From the NCBI GenBank assembly GCA_009774535.1, contig VSNY01000018.1, forward strand, positions 1 through 36,448: DNA of 36,448 bases. The letters are read 5' to 3'. Below the pieces are notes generated by a model. That model was not told the origin of the DNA, made no database searches, and was given only the letters and a program-made list of their open reading frames with translations. Position numbers and translations under genes: made by a program. The stretch is from Lachnospiraceae bacterium. Lineage in GTDB: Bacteria; Bacillota; Clostridia; Lachnospirales; Lachnospiraceae. Below are positions 1-8,743 of this stretch, piece after piece; within the stretch, counting starts at the first letter, position 1; each line of letters begins with the position of its first letter.

Positions 1-144
1 GCCGGTTAATATGAATGTACATAGAAGGCTCCTTTCCAATCATTTTGGGTGGATCTTTTGCTGTACTGGTTGATGATATGCATAACTTTATCACAATGCT
101 GTCGTTATTTCAAGCCCCTGGCAGGAGGTTGGGCAGATTTGGGC

Positions 145-173
145 TGGCGTAGTGATCAGGTTTTTGTTATAAT
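145..173 (+). promoter_or_regulatory. Possible sigma-A promoter, extended -10
   Basis: A perfect TATAAT lies at 168-173 and is preceded by TG one base upstream (165-166), giving an extended -10. The -35 position (145-150, TGGCGT) is poor. Transcription would start near 180, about 55 bases before the first gene. Bases 1-144 show no gene that I can support. Confidence 0.35.
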
Positions 174-235
174 CAGCAGCAGGAGCAGATCAACTAGCGG
201 TGTTCAATTTTATTGGATCAGCAGGAGAAAAGAAA

Positions 236-898
236 ATGGCAGCTTTTTTTTGTGAAGTATGGGAACATATCCTGACACCAGATTTTTTAAACAGAGTCAG
301 GCAAAAATATCATTTTGAGGAAGCAGATTGGATAGAACTGCGCACAGTGGCAAATCAGATGCTTCCATGGATACGCAGGGAAGCCTTTTGGGACAGAAAA
401 GAATACCACATACAGGAACTATCCAGGCCCGGCCCATGCGAACCATCCAGGCCAATATATGAATGCGTCGTTATGACCCTGGGACCCGGAATCGACGCGC
501 TGCAGGAAAGTTACAGCGACAGCGGACTCCTGTTAAAAAGCTATATGGCGGAAGTGCTGGCATGTGAAATTTTGCAGGATGGATATCAGGCCTATGAGCA
601 GTTTCTGAAAAAAACGACGGGCTTACATGTCGCAGGTTACCATTTTCCCGGAAGCGAAGCAGCATTTCCGCTGGAACTGTTAGCAGATTTGATCAAAGAC
701 TATGCGCCGCACATCATCTGTAATTCCGCTTTTTGCATAACGCCAATGAAAAGCGTAGTATTTTTGGCGGAACTGACACAGGAAAGACCATCGCATGAAA
801 GCAGTATTTGCTTTACATGCACAGACAAACACTGTTCTTACCGGATCAAAAACCATGTGATGCGAAGGGACTTTTCAGAAGAGAAGAGGGACTTGTAA
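236..898 (+). CDS. Methionine synthase activation domain-like protein
   Basis: A 220-residue protein resembling the stand-alone proteins of Firmicutes related to the activation domain of vitamin B12-dependent methionine synthase, which helps reductive reactivation of the cobalamin. The central 'MTLGPGIDALQES' stretch, the 'TPMKSVVFLAEL' segment near residue 180 and a C-terminal cysteine set (CFTC..KHCSYR) are typical. The cysteines may hold a metal or Fe-S centre. I chose the ATG at 236 because AGGAG lies 8 bases upstream; a longer frame opens at 200 without a good ribosome site. The next gene, a small Cys-rich protein, follows after 37 bases, so the two are probably co-transcribed. The family assignment rests on general resemblance; the exact partner enzyme is unknown. 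Confidence 0.6.
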   Translation: MAAFFCEVWEHILTPDFLNRVRQKYHFEEADWIELRTVANQMLPWIRREAFWDRKEYHIQELSRPGPCEPSRPIYECVVMTLGPGIDALQESYSDSGLLLKSYMAEVLACEILQDGYQAYEQFLKKTTGLHVAGYHFPGSEAAFPLELLADLIKDYAPHIICNSAFCITPMKSVVFLAELTQERPSHESSICFTCTDKHCSYRIKNHVMRRDFSEEKRDL

Positions 899-935
899 GA
901 AAAGGGGAAGGATTTTCAGGATAGAAGGTGAAAGA

Positions 936-1190
936 ATGAATTCCTATCGTTTTTTTGAAAATAAAGACTGCGCATATTTTCCATGCCATCAGGGACTGAA
1001 AGAATTCAACTGTTTATTTTGTTACTGTCCGCTGTATTGCAAACAACACTGTCCCGGGAATCCTGTCTATATTGAAACAGAACACGACGGCAGAAAAATC
1101 AGGGACTGTTCCAGCTGCATATTTCCGCACCGGGCCGAAAACTATGAAAAAGTAATACAAAAGCTGCATGATCTACAAGACTGTCCATAA
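936..1190 (+). CDS. Cysteine-rich small domain protein
   Basis: An 84-residue protein with ten cysteines arranged as in the 'cysteine-rich small domain' family: 'NKDCAYFPCH', then 'FNCLFCYCPLYC', then 'DCSSCIFPH'. Members are often found beside or fused to corrinoid/cobalamin-related proteins, which fits the methionine-synthase-activation-like gene just upstream. The cysteines and histidines most likely bind a metal (inference). AAGGTG before the ATG serves as ribosome site. Function is not established. Confidence 0.65.
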   Translation: MNSYRFFENKDCAYFPCHQGLKEFNCLFCYCPLYCKQHCPGNPVYIETEHDGRKIRDCSSCIFPHRAENYEKVIQKLHDLQDCP

Positions 1191-1291
1191 AAATAAACCT
1201 TGAGCAACCCACTCCATATATGTTATCATAAGACCAGAAGCACGACGCAAACCAAAAGATCGTAGTAAAGCATGGGAGTGAGAACCGTACA

Positions 1292-2395
1292 ATGGAGAGG
1301 AACATCATTTTAATCGCGGATGACCAGGAGATTAACCGGGTTATCTTAAAGGTCATTTTTGAAGAGCAGTATGAAATTATGGAAGCAGCTGATGGCAACC
1401 AGGCAATCAGTCTGATCGAAGCGCGTCAGGAAGAGATCGTTCTCGTGTTCCTGGATCTGCTGATGCCTGAAAAATCCGGGCTGGATGTGCTGGCGTTTAT
1501 GACAGATAAAGGATATATGGATGTGATCCCGGTTATCATGATCACAGGGGAAGCCACGGTAGATACAGACGTCAAAGCGTATGAATACGGCGTATCCGAT
1601 ATAATTTACAAACCATTCGAGCCAAAAGTCGTTATGCGCAGGGCGATGAACTTAATCGAGCTGTTTCAGCACCGGATTGATATTGAACATAAGCTGGAAA
1701 AACGTACCAGGCAGCTGCGGGAAAGCAAAGAAAAACTGGAGCGTACCAACGAGTTTTTAATAAACGCGTTAAGTTCTGTGGTAGAATTCCGCAGTCTGGA
1801 ATCCGGAGAACATATCCACCGGGTCAAATATCTGACCAAAATTATGCTAAAGTACGTCAGAAGCCAGTACCCGCAGTACCAGCTGACCAAGGAACAAGTA
1901 CATCAGATCATAAATGCATCCGCACTGCACGACCTTGGGAAAGTAGCAATTCCGGACAGCATTCTGTTAAAGCCGGGCAGGCTGACAGAAGAAGAATTTG
2001 AAGAAATGAAAAAGCATACGGTCTATGGCTGCGAACTTCTGGAACAGTTCAAGCTGGAGGAGTCCGATTTTTACAGATACTGTTATGACATATGCCGCTA
2101 TCACCATGAACGCCACGACGGCAAAGGATACCCGGATCACCTGTCGGGCGACGCGATCCCGATCTGGGCGCAGGTAGTGTCCGTTGTGGACGTATTCGAT
2201 GCACTTGTCAATAAGCGTGTCTATAAGGAACCTTACGCAGTTAACGAAGCAATCCGCATGATCTATGCCGGAGAGTGCGGTACATTTTCCCCGGTTATCC
2301 TGGACTGCTTCCGGCTGGCAAAATATGATCTGCTGAAAGCCGCGGAAACCAACTTTTCATTTGCCGACGGCGAAATGGAAGAATTAATAAAATAA
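1292..2395 (+). CDS. Response regulator with HD-GYP c-di-GMP phosphodiesterase domain
   Basis: A 367-residue two-domain signalling protein. Residues 1 to about 125 form a receiver domain with the acidic pair 'ADD' at 9-11, phospho-acceptor D55 in 'FLDLLMP' and the 'YKPF' lysine near 110. A helical linker (about 125-155) leads into an HD-GYP domain with the metal pair H213-D214 ('LHDLGK') and the signature starting at H271 ('HHERHDGKGYP'). HD-GYP proteins hydrolyse cyclic di-GMP, so phosphorylation by an unseen kinase probably controls c-di-GMP level. No histidine kinase is adjacent, so this is an orphan regulator here. All key residues are present and the protein should be active. The ribosome site (GGGAGTGAG around 1274) is rather far from the ATG. 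Confidence 0.85.
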   Translation: MERNIILIADDQEINRVILKVIFEEQYEIMEAADGNQAISLIEARQEEIVLVFLDLLMPEKSGLDVLAFMTDKGYMDVIPVIMITGEATVDTDVKAYEYGVSDIIYKPFEPKVVMRRAMNLIELFQHRIDIEHKLEKRTRQLRESKEKLERTNEFLINALSSVVEFRSLESGEHIHRVKYLTKIMLKYVRSQYPQYQLTKEQVHQIINASALHDLGKVAIPDSILLKPGRLTEEEFEEMKKHTVYGCELLEQFKLEESDFYRYCYDICRYHHERHDGKGYPDHLSGDAIPIWAQVVSVVDVFDALVNKRVYKEPYAVNEAIRMIYAGECGTFSPVILDCFRLAKYDLLKAAETNFSFADGEMEELIK

Positions 2396-2422
2396 GGTTT
2401 TTAAAAATCACGCATTTTCCAC

Positions 2423-2451
2423 TTGCATTTTCAAAATCATTGTGCTAAGAT
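2423..2451 (+). promoter_or_regulatory. Sigma-A promoter of the aspS-gatCAB operon
   Basis: TTGCAT at 2423-2428 and TAAGAT at 2446-2451 are separated by 17 bases, and TG precedes the -10 as an extended element. Transcription would start near 2458, just before the T-box leader. Confidence 0.6.
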
Positions 2452-2457
2452 AATCCC

Positions 2458-2795
2458 CAACAAATGGATGACAAATAAATGCAACGAAGGAGACTCTTAT
2501 TTTCAGAGGCCGACAGGAATACAGCGTCACCGACTGAGAGCGCTGTTTGGAAGAGAAAAGAAAGGGAACGCTCCGGAGCAGATCAGCTGAAAACAGCAGC
2601 ATACACAAACTGCAAAAGTAGGCTGGTACGTCGTGCGCGTTAAGCACATAGAGTGGAGTGATCAGAACCGGTTCACAGTCTGGCAGTGATACCAGCAGCA
2701 ATCCGTCTGACTGCTCAATGCGGGTGGTACCGCGGATTGGCTTATGCTTATTCGCCCCGGAATACAATCGTAAAGTATTCCGGGGCTTTTTGTAT
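2458..2795 (+). promoter_or_regulatory. T-box riboswitch leader of aspS-gatCAB
   Basis: The about 340-base leader contains the T-box sequence TGGTACCGCGG at 2725-2735, followed directly by an intrinsic terminator. In T-box leaders, uncharged tRNA pairs with a specifier codon in stem I and with the T-box bulge, which favours the antiterminator and lets RNA polymerase continue. The downstream genes make Asp-tRNA and, through GatCAB, Asn-tRNA, so the sensed tRNA should be tRNA-Asp or tRNA-Asn. I could not assign the specifier codon by eye. GAC occurs at two places in the 5' half, and an overlapping GAA/AAC pair lies at 2566-2569. Confidence 0.9.
2755..2791 (+). terminator. T-box-controlled intrinsic terminator
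   Basis: An 11-bp perfect stem (CCCCGGAATAC at 2755-2765 with GTATTCCGGGG at 2775-2785) and a 9-base loop are followed by CTTTTT. It is mutually exclusive with the antiterminator formed by the T-box sequence just upstream. Confidence 0.9.
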
Positions 2796-2860
2796 CCGGC
2801 TCCGGAATCAAATCACGGGAACGAAAAGTTTCCGGTCAATGGTGGAAGGAGAGATGGATC

Positions 2861-4606
2861 ATGAGCAGTATTTACAGAGACATTACGCTGCAGCAGGTAA
2901 GCGAGACAGACATTGGTAAGGAATTACGGGTAGCCGGATGGGTGGAAAAGATCCGGGACCACGGCGGGGTATCTTTTATGGACTTAAGGGATATGTACGC
3001 CGTTATGCAGGTTGTCATCCGGGATAAAAGCCTGTTAAAAGGCATCCGCAAAGAACAGGCCATTTCCGTAAAGGGCCTGGTGGAACAAAGGGATGCGGAT
3101 ACTTACAACCCAAAGATCCCGACCGGGACGATTGAACTGGAGGCGCATGAAATACAGATTTTGGGAGATGTATATCAGACGCTGCCGTTTGAAATCCAGA
3201 CGAGCCGGGAGGTGCGCGAAGACGTGCGGCTGAAATACCGTTATCTGGATCTGCGTAACTACAAAGTAAGAGACAATATAGTATTCCGCTCCAAAGTAAT
3301 CGCCTTTTTGCGCCGGAAAATGGAAGCGCTCGGATTTTTAGAAATTCAGACGCCGATTTTATGCGCGTCGTCGCCGGAAGGGGCCAGAGATTATATTGTA
3401 CCTTCCAGAAAATATAAAGGGAAATTTTATGCCTTGCCGCAGGCGCCGCAGCAGTATAAGCAGTTGCTGATGGTATCCGGGTTTGACCGTTATTTTCAGA
3501 TCGCGCCGTGTTTCCGCGATGAGGACGCCAGGGCAGACCGTTCTCCGGGGGAATTTTACCAGCTGGATTTTGAGATGAGCTTTGCGACGCAGGAAGAGGT
3601 ATTTGCAGTCGGTGAAGAAGTGCTGACGGAAGTATTTGAGACGTTTGCGCCTGCGGGGAGCAAGGTGACAAAAGCGCCGTATCCGGTATTCAGCTACGCG
3701 CAGGCAATGCTTATGTTTGGCACGGATAAGCCGGATCTGCGCAACCCGCTTCGGATTATTGATCTGACGGAATTTTTCCAAAAGTGTACGTTTCAGCCTT
3801 TTCTTGGAAAGACCGTGCGCGCGGTCCGCGTCCATGCACAAATGTCCAAAGGCTTCCATGAAAAACTCCTGCGGTTTGCCACCGGACTTGGCATGGGCGG
3901 ACTTGGCTATCTGGAAGCGATGGAGGACGGCACGATGAAAGGGCCGATTGATAAATTTATTCCGGATGCATATAAGGAAGAATTCCGGTCGCTGGCAGGG
4001 CTTGCAGCCGGAGATACGATCTTTTTCATCGCCGATCACCCGGCGCGCGCGGCGTATTATGCGGGCATGATCCGCACGGAACTGGGGGAAAAGCTGGATT
4101 TGCTGGAAAAGGACGCATTCCGTTTTTGCTATGTGAACGATTTTCCGATGTATGAAAAAGATCCGGAGACAAAAAAGCCGTCATTTACACATAACCCGTT
4201 TTCCATGCCGCAGGGAGGGTTGCAGGCGCTGCAGACGAAAGATCCGTATGAGATACTGGCCGAGCAGTATGATCTTGTATGCAACGGCGTGGAATTATCA
4301 TCCGGCGCGGTGCGCAACCATGATCTGCAGATCATGATACAGGCATTTGCGATTGCGGGCTATGACGAAGAGACATTAAAGACAAAGTTTGGCGCGTTAT
4401 ATCAGGCGTTCCAGTTCGGCGCACCGCCGCATGCGGGGATGGCGCCTGGTATTGACCGGATTCTGATGCTGCTGCGCGGGGAAGATAACATTCGCGAAGT
4501 CATCGCCTATCCGATGAACGGAAACGCAGAAGACCTGATGTGCGGTGCGCCTGGTACCGTGACAGAAAAACAGCTGCGGGAAGTGCATATTAAAGTCAGA
4601 GACTGA
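2861..4606 (+). CDS. aspS: Aspartyl-tRNA synthetase (probably non-discriminating)
   Basis: A 581-residue bacterial-type AspRS that charges tRNA with aspartate. Order of parts: N-terminal OB-fold anticodon-binding domain (1 to about 110), class II catalytic core with motif 2 'FRDEDARADRSPGEF' near 220, the bacterial GAD insertion (about 270-410), and motif 3 'GMAPGIDRILMLL' near 535. The residue after 'IRD' (H34) is histidine. In known bacterial AspRS a histidine here goes with non-discriminating enzymes that also make Asp-tRNA(Asn), while leucine goes with discriminating ones. This agrees with the GatCAB genes that follow, which would convert Asp-tRNA(Asn) to Asn-tRNA(Asn). Expression is controlled by the T-box upstream. 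GGAGAG lies before the ATG. Confidence 0.96.
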   Translation: MSSIYRDITLQQVSETDIGKELRVAGWVEKIRDHGGVSFMDLRDMYAVMQVVIRDKSLLKGIRKEQAISVKGLVEQRDADTYNPKIPTGTIELEAHEIQILGDVYQTLPFEIQTSREVREDVRLKYRYLDLRNYKVRDNIVFRSKVIAFLRRKMEALGFLEIQTPILCASSPEGARDYIVPSRKYKGKFYALPQAPQQYKQLLMVSGFDRYFQIAPCFRDEDARADRSPGEFYQLDFEMSFATQEEVFAVGEEVLTEVFETFAPAGSKVTKAPYPVFSYAQAMLMFGTDKPDLRNPLRIIDLTEFFQKCTFQPFLGKTVRAVRVHAQMSKGFHEKLLRFATGLGMGGLGYLEAMEDGTMKGPIDKFIPDAYKEEFRSLAGLAAGDTIFFIADHPARAAYYAGMIRTELGEKLDLLEKDAFRFCYVNDFPMYEKDPETKKPSFTHNPFSMPQGGLQALQTKDPYEILAEQYDLVCNGVELSSGAVRNHDLQIMIQAFAIAGYDEETLKTKFGALYQAFQFGAPPHAGMAPGIDRILMLLRGEDNIREVIAYPMNGNAEDLMCGAPGTVTEKQLREVHIKVRD

Positions 4607-4700
4607 TGCGGTATCAGTCAGACCGGTCTTGGTATCGCTGATCATAGATCTTGATATGAAAAGCAGATCTTATTATATAAAATTAGGAAGGAAAGATGGC

Positions 4701-4994
4701 ATGGCAAACAGAATTACAGATGAAATGTTGGATTATGTAGCGATTCTGGCAAAATTAGAGCTTTCCGATCAGGAAAAACAGGCAGCCAGAACAGATATGG
4801 AGCGTATGCTGGATCATATCGACAAGTTAGAGGAACTGGACACGAGCCATATAGAACCAATGTCCCATGCCTTTACTTCGGTGAATGTGTTTCGGGAAGA
4901 TGTGGTAACCAATGCGGACGGGCATGTGCAGGCGCTGTCCAACGCACCGCAGAAAAAAGGGCGCAGTTTTGTCGTGCCAAAGACCATTGTATAA
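4701..4994 (+). CDS. gatC: Aspartyl/glutamyl-tRNA amidotransferase subunit C
   Basis: A 97-residue GatC, the small subunit that wraps around GatA and stabilises the GatCAB amidotransferase. The family features 'VAILAKLELSDQE' and 'MLDHIDKLEELDTSHIEPMSHA' region are clear. The start at 4701 is set by GGAAGGAA seven bases upstream; the frame is open further 5' but without a ribosome site. It lies 94 bases after aspS and 12 bases before gatA in one operon. Confidence 0.95.
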   Translation: MANRITDEMLDYVAILAKLELSDQEKQAARTDMERMLDHIDKLEELDTSHIEPMSHAFTSVNVFREDVVTNADGHVQALSNAPQKKGRSFVVPKTIV

Positions 4995-5006
4995 AGGAGG
5001 GATTTT

Positions 5007-6482
5007 ATGAGTCTGACAAGTCTGACGGCAGTCCAGCTAGGAACAAAGATCCGGGCAAGGGAAGTATCTGTAGAGGAAGCCGTGACGGACGCGCTTTTGC
5101 AGATCCGCGGCAAAGAGCCGGGAATCCGCAGTTTTATTACGGTGGATGAAGACGGAGCGCGCGCGCAGGCAAGGCAGATCCAAAAGCAGGTGGATGACGG
5201 CGCCTGTACCAGTATTCTGGCAGGCGTGCCGATGGCGGTAAAGGACAATCTTTGTACCAAAGGGCTATTGACGACCTGCGGTTCCAAAATGCTGTCCGGC
5301 TTTGTGCCGTCTTATACCGCAGAAGCTGTGTGCAGAATGCAGCAGGCAGGAGCTGTGATCCTTGGCAAGACAAATATGGATGAATTTGCCATGGGTTCTA
5401 CGACAGAGACGTCTTATTATGGGGCGGCGAAAAATCCATGGAATCCCGGCCATGTGCCGGGCGGCTCCTCCGGCGGCTCCTGCGCGGCAGTTGCGGCGGA
5501 AATGTGTACGTATGCATTAGGCTCTGATACCGGAGGTTCGATTCGCCAGCCAGCCGCATTTTGCGGCGTGACCGGCATGAAGCCGACATATGGGACAGTT
5601 TCCCGCTATGGACTGGTTGCTTATGGTTCTTCGTTAGACCAGATCGGGCCAATCGCAAAAGATGTGTCGGACTGCGCGGCGATCTTGGAAGTGCTTGCGG
5701 CGCATGATCCCAAAGATTCCACTTCCGTTTGCAGGAACGATATGGACTTTACCGCTGCGCTTGTGGATGATGTGAAGGGCATGCGCATCGGCATTCCGCG
5801 GGATTATATCGGGGAAGGGCTGGATGTACAGGTAAAAGCGGCAGTGATAAGGGCTGCGGAAACATTCCGGGAAATGGGCGCGGTTGTGGAGGAATTTGAC
5901 TTAAGTCTTGCGGAGTATGCGGTTCCCGCTTATTATGTCATCGCCTGCGCGGAAGCAAGCTCGAACCTGGAACGTTTTGACGGTGTAAAATACGGGTGGC
6001 GTACCAAAGACGCCAAAGAGCTGCATGAGATGTATAAAAAGACCCGCTCCGAGGGCTTTGGCGCGGAAGTCAAACGGCGGATTATGCTTGGATCGTTTGT
6101 GTTAAGTTCCGGCTATTATGACGCTTATTATCTGAAAGCGCTGCGTACAAAAGCGCTGATCTGCCAGGCGTTTGCAAAGGCATTTGCATCCTATGACGTG
6201 ATCTTAAGCCCGGCAGCTCCGACGACGGCCCCGCAGCTTGGAAAGAGTCTCGAAGATCCGATAAAAATGTACTTAAGCGATATTTATACCGTATCCGTCA
6301 ACCTGGCAGGGCTTCCGGGCATTTCCGTCCCGGCAGGCACAGACCAGGCGGGGCTTCCGATCGGGATACAGCTGATCGGGGACTGCTTTCAGGAGAAAAA
6401 AATAATACGCGCGGCTTATGCATATGAACAGACACGGCCTTATACACACTGTCCGTATGCAGCCGGAAAGGAGCAGCCATGA
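5007..6482 (+). CDS. gatA: Aspartyl/glutamyl-tRNA amidotransferase subunit A
   Basis: A 491-residue amidase-signature enzyme that releases ammonia from glutamine for transamidation of Asp-tRNA(Asn) and/or Glu-tRNA(Gln). The Ser-cisSer-Lys triad is visible: K79 ('AVKDNL'), S154 in 'GGSSGGS' and nucleophile S178 in 'GSDTGGSIRQP'. Length is normal for the family. AAAGGAGGG precedes the ATG. Its stop codon overlaps the gatB start (ATGA), so translation of the two subunits is probably coupled. Confidence 0.97.
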   Translation: MSLTSLTAVQLGTKIRAREVSVEEAVTDALLQIRGKEPGIRSFITVDEDGARAQARQIQKQVDDGACTSILAGVPMAVKDNLCTKGLLTTCGSKMLSGFVPSYTAEAVCRMQQAGAVILGKTNMDEFAMGSTTETSYYGAAKNPWNPGHVPGGSSGGSCAAVAAEMCTYALGSDTGGSIRQPAAFCGVTGMKPTYGTVSRYGLVAYGSSLDQIGPIAKDVSDCAAILEVLAAHDPKDSTSVCRNDMDFTAALVDDVKGMRIGIPRDYIGEGLDVQVKAAVIRAAETFREMGAVVEEFDLSLAEYAVPAYYVIACAEASSNLERFDGVKYGWRTKDAKELHEMYKKTRSEGFGAEVKRRIMLGSFVLSSGYYDAYYLKALRTKALICQAFAKAFASYDVILSPAAPTTAPQLGKSLEDPIKMYLSDIYTVSVNLAGLPGISVPAGTDQAGLPIGIQLIGDCFQEKKIIRAAYAYEQTRPYTHCPYAAGKEQP

Positions 6483-7915
6483 AAGAATATGAAACCGTAA
6501 TTGGTCTGGAAGTCCATGTAGAACTGGCCACAAAGACAAAAATTTTCTGCGGTTGTTCCACTGCGTTCGGAGCGGAGCCGAATGCCCATACATGCCCGGT
6601 CTGTACGGGTATGCCAGGTTCGCTGCCGGTGCTGAACAAGCAGGTGGTAGAATACGCGGCCGCTGTAGGGCTGGCGTTTCATTGTGAGATTGCTTCTTAC
6701 AGCAAATTTGACCGCAAAAACTATTTTTATCCGGACAATCCGCAGAACTACCAGATTTCCCAGCTTTACCTGCCGATCTGCCGCGACGGGCGGGTAGAAA
6801 TACAGACCGGGCAGGGCGTAAAATCCATCGGCATTCATGAGATCCATATGGAAGAAGACGCCGGAAAGCTGATACATGACGAATGGGAGGATATTTCCTA
6901 TGTAGATTATAACCGTTCCGGCGTGCCTTTGATCGAGATTGTATCCGAACCGGACCTGCGTTCTGCGGAAGAAGTCATTGCGTATCTGGAACAGCTGCGC
7001 CTGACGATCCAGTATCTGGGCGCGTCAGACTGTAAGCTGCAGGAAGGCTCGATGCGCGCGGACGTCAACTTATCCGTCCGCCCGGCAGGTACTGCGGCAT
7101 ACGGAACACGCACGGAAATGAAAAACTTAAACTCGTTTAAAGCAATTACAAGGGCGATAGAAAACGAGAGAAACCGCCAAATCGACCTGCTGGAAGCCGG
7201 GGAAGCCGTAGTTCAGCAGACACGCCGCTGGGATGATGCAAAGGGGTATTCCTATGCGATGCGTTCCAAAGAAGACGCGCAGGATTACCGATACTTTCCG
7301 GAACCGGATCTTGTACCAGTGCAAATCAGTCAGGCATGGTTAGAAGAAATCCGTGCCAGACAGCCGGAACTGCCGCAGGAACGGCGCGCGCGTTATCAAG
7401 AGCAGTACGGCCTTCCGGACTATGACGCAGCGATTCTTACCAGTTCCAAACAGATGGCGGATCTTTTTGAAGAGGCGGCAAAGATCTGTGAAAAGCCGAA
7501 AAAAGTATCCAACTGGCTGATGGGTGAGGCAATGCGCCTGTTAAGAGAAACCGGGCAGGATCCGGACAGTCTGACGCTGGATGCGGGACATCTGGCAAAG
7601 CTGGTGCTGCTGGATAACTCCGGCGCTATTAATCATACCGTTGCCAAAGAAGTATTTGAAGAAGTCTTTTTTCACGGAACAGATCCGGAACGTTATGTCG
7701 AAGAAAAGGGCTTAAAAACAGTTAGCGACGAAGGAACACTGCGCGCAGTGATTGCGCAGGTAATCAAAGACAATCCGCAGTCCGTGCAGGATTACCGCGG
7801 CGGCAAACAAAAAGCGATCGGATTTTTAGTCGGACAGACGATGAAAGCCATGAAAGGCAAGGCAGACCCGGGGCTTGTAAACCGGATTCTGACGGAAATG
7901 CTGAAAGAAGGGTAG
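6479..7915 (+). CDS. gatB: Aspartyl/glutamyl-tRNA amidotransferase subunit B
   Basis: A 478-residue GatB, the subunit that binds the misacylated tRNA, activates its carboxyl group with ATP and receives ammonia from GatA. The N-terminal signature 'GLEVHVELATKTKIFCGC' starts at residue 9. The 'NYFYPDNPQNYQISQ' and 'GKLIHD' stretches and the C-terminal helical YqeY-like tail (about 330-478) are present. It ends the aspS-gatCAB operon. No clear terminator follows; only a T-rich run lies after the stop. Confidence 0.97.
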   Translation: MKEYETVIGLEVHVELATKTKIFCGCSTAFGAEPNAHTCPVCTGMPGSLPVLNKQVVEYAAAVGLAFHCEIASYSKFDRKNYFYPDNPQNYQISQLYLPICRDGRVEIQTGQGVKSIGIHEIHMEEDAGKLIHDEWEDISYVDYNRSGVPLIEIVSEPDLRSAEEVIAYLEQLRLTIQYLGASDCKLQEGSMRADVNLSVRPAGTAAYGTRTEMKNLNSFKAITRAIENERNRQIDLLEAGEAVVQQTRRWDDAKGYSYAMRSKEDAQDYRYFPEPDLVPVQISQAWLEEIRARQPELPQERRARYQEQYGLPDYDAAILTSSKQMADLFEEAAKICEKPKKVSNWLMGEAMRLLRETGQDPDSLTLDAGHLAKLVLLDNSGAINHTVAKEVFEEVFFHGTDPERYVEEKGLKTVSDEGTLRAVIAQVIKDNPQSVQDYRGGKQKAIGFLVGQTMKAMKGKADPGLVNRILTEMLKEG

Positions 7916-7979
7916 ATTTTTTTTGCGATGTTTTGTATAATCAAAACAATAAAAAATCTGCATGGTGAAAGGGGAATAT

Positions 7980-8315
7980 ATGCTGAAACTGGAAATAAAA
8001 ATGGATGAAGAAAAAATAAACACCAATCAGCAATACAGTCCATCCGGCATTTATACAACATTAGAACAGATTTTTAAAAAATACCAGCTGAACATGGAGC
8101 CGAAACCGGATGGGACGATTGTATTTTATGGAAATGGGCATCCAAAAGATTATGGAGCTTTTGGATGTATTATAACGTCTTTGAAAGATAAACCATGGTT
8201 TATGGATTATGTTACAAAATGGCTGTGGTATAATAGTGATGATGGCGAAAATGAAGAAGATTTTTCTGTGGAAGATGTGTTGTTTCATTATACCCGAAAA
8301 GAGAGTGCAGCATAA
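7980..8315 (+). CDS. Unknown protein paired with VapD-like gene
   Basis: A 111-residue protein that I do not recognise. It is mildly acidic at the C terminus ('DDGENEEDFSVEDVL') and has no signal peptide or membrane segment. AAAGGGG precedes the ATG at 7980. A TATAAT at 7936-7941 may be a -10, with a weak -35. Its stop codon shares one base with the start of the next gene (TAATG), so the two are translationally coupled. Because the partner resembles VapD, this one may be the antitoxin or accessory subunit of a toxin-antitoxin-like pair. That role is an inference from position only. Confidence 0.5.
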   Translation: MLKLEIKMDEEKINTNQQYSPSGIYTTLEQIFKKYQLNMEPKPDGTIVFYGNGHPKDYGAFGCIITSLKDKPWFMDYVTKWLWYNSDDGENEEDFSVEDVLFHYTRKESAA

Positions 8316-8650
8316 TGTCAGGGCGGGAAACAAAACATTTGAAAGCGCTTTATTTTGATTTGTATGTGAAAAAGCTGGAAGAAAATTTTTCTAAAACAAA
8401 TCCGACAGGTGGTTATCGGAAGATACATGATTTTCTTGGGAAGCGTGGTTTTTCTCACGAGCAATATTCCGGCTATCATTCAGGTTATAAAATGACTGAC
8501 CTGGAAATTTTTGATCTTGTCCATGAAATGGATCAGGTATTTCCATGGTTCAGTCAGTGCCTGAACCATTTTAAAGTTACAAATATTGGGGCAAATCATG
8601 ATTTAATGCAGTTATTTGACAAAACGCTGCCGGAACCAGATATAATGTAA
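8315..8650 (+). CDS. VapD/Cas2-like small protein, possible toxin RNase
   Basis: A 111-residue protein with the outline of the VapD family, which has the Cas2-like ferredoxin fold. It has an N-terminal strand with aspartate ('KALYFDLYVKKLEENF'), a central 'GYRKIHDFLGKRGFSHEQYSGYHS' region, a 'DLEIFDLVHEMDQVFPWF' helix and a closing 'HFKVTNIGANHDLMQLF' segment. VapD proteins in other bacteria are endoribonuclease toxins. The expected catalytic aspartate is in 'FDL'. It overlaps the upstream gene by one base. The similarity is moderate; it may be a divergent relative with another role. Confidence 0.6.
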   Translation: MSGRETKHLKALYFDLYVKKLEENFSKTNPTGGYRKIHDFLGKRGFSHEQYSGYHSGYKMTDLEIFDLVHEMDQVFPWFSQCLNHFKVTNIGANHDLMQLFDKTLPEPDIM

Positions 8651-8665
8651 ATAAAGATTTCTGCA

Positions 8666-8694
8666 TTGACACATCCTGCAATTTCTCCTATACT
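8666..8694 (+). promoter_or_regulatory. Strong sigma-A promoter of glucokinase operon
   Basis: Consensus TTGACA at 8666-8671 and TATACT at 8689-8694 with 17-base spacing. It drives the three overlapping genes from 8744 to 11690. Confidence 0.8.
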
Positions 8695-8743
8695 AAATAC
8701 AAACGATTCGGATAAAACCGACAGAAAAAAGGAGATTACAGCT

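Noticed and set aside
3015..4039. Long minus-strand frames inside aspS (218 and 226 residues)
   Set aside because: They lie opposite a clear AspRS gene, have Arg/Pro/His-rich composition typical of antisense frames and no ribosome site.
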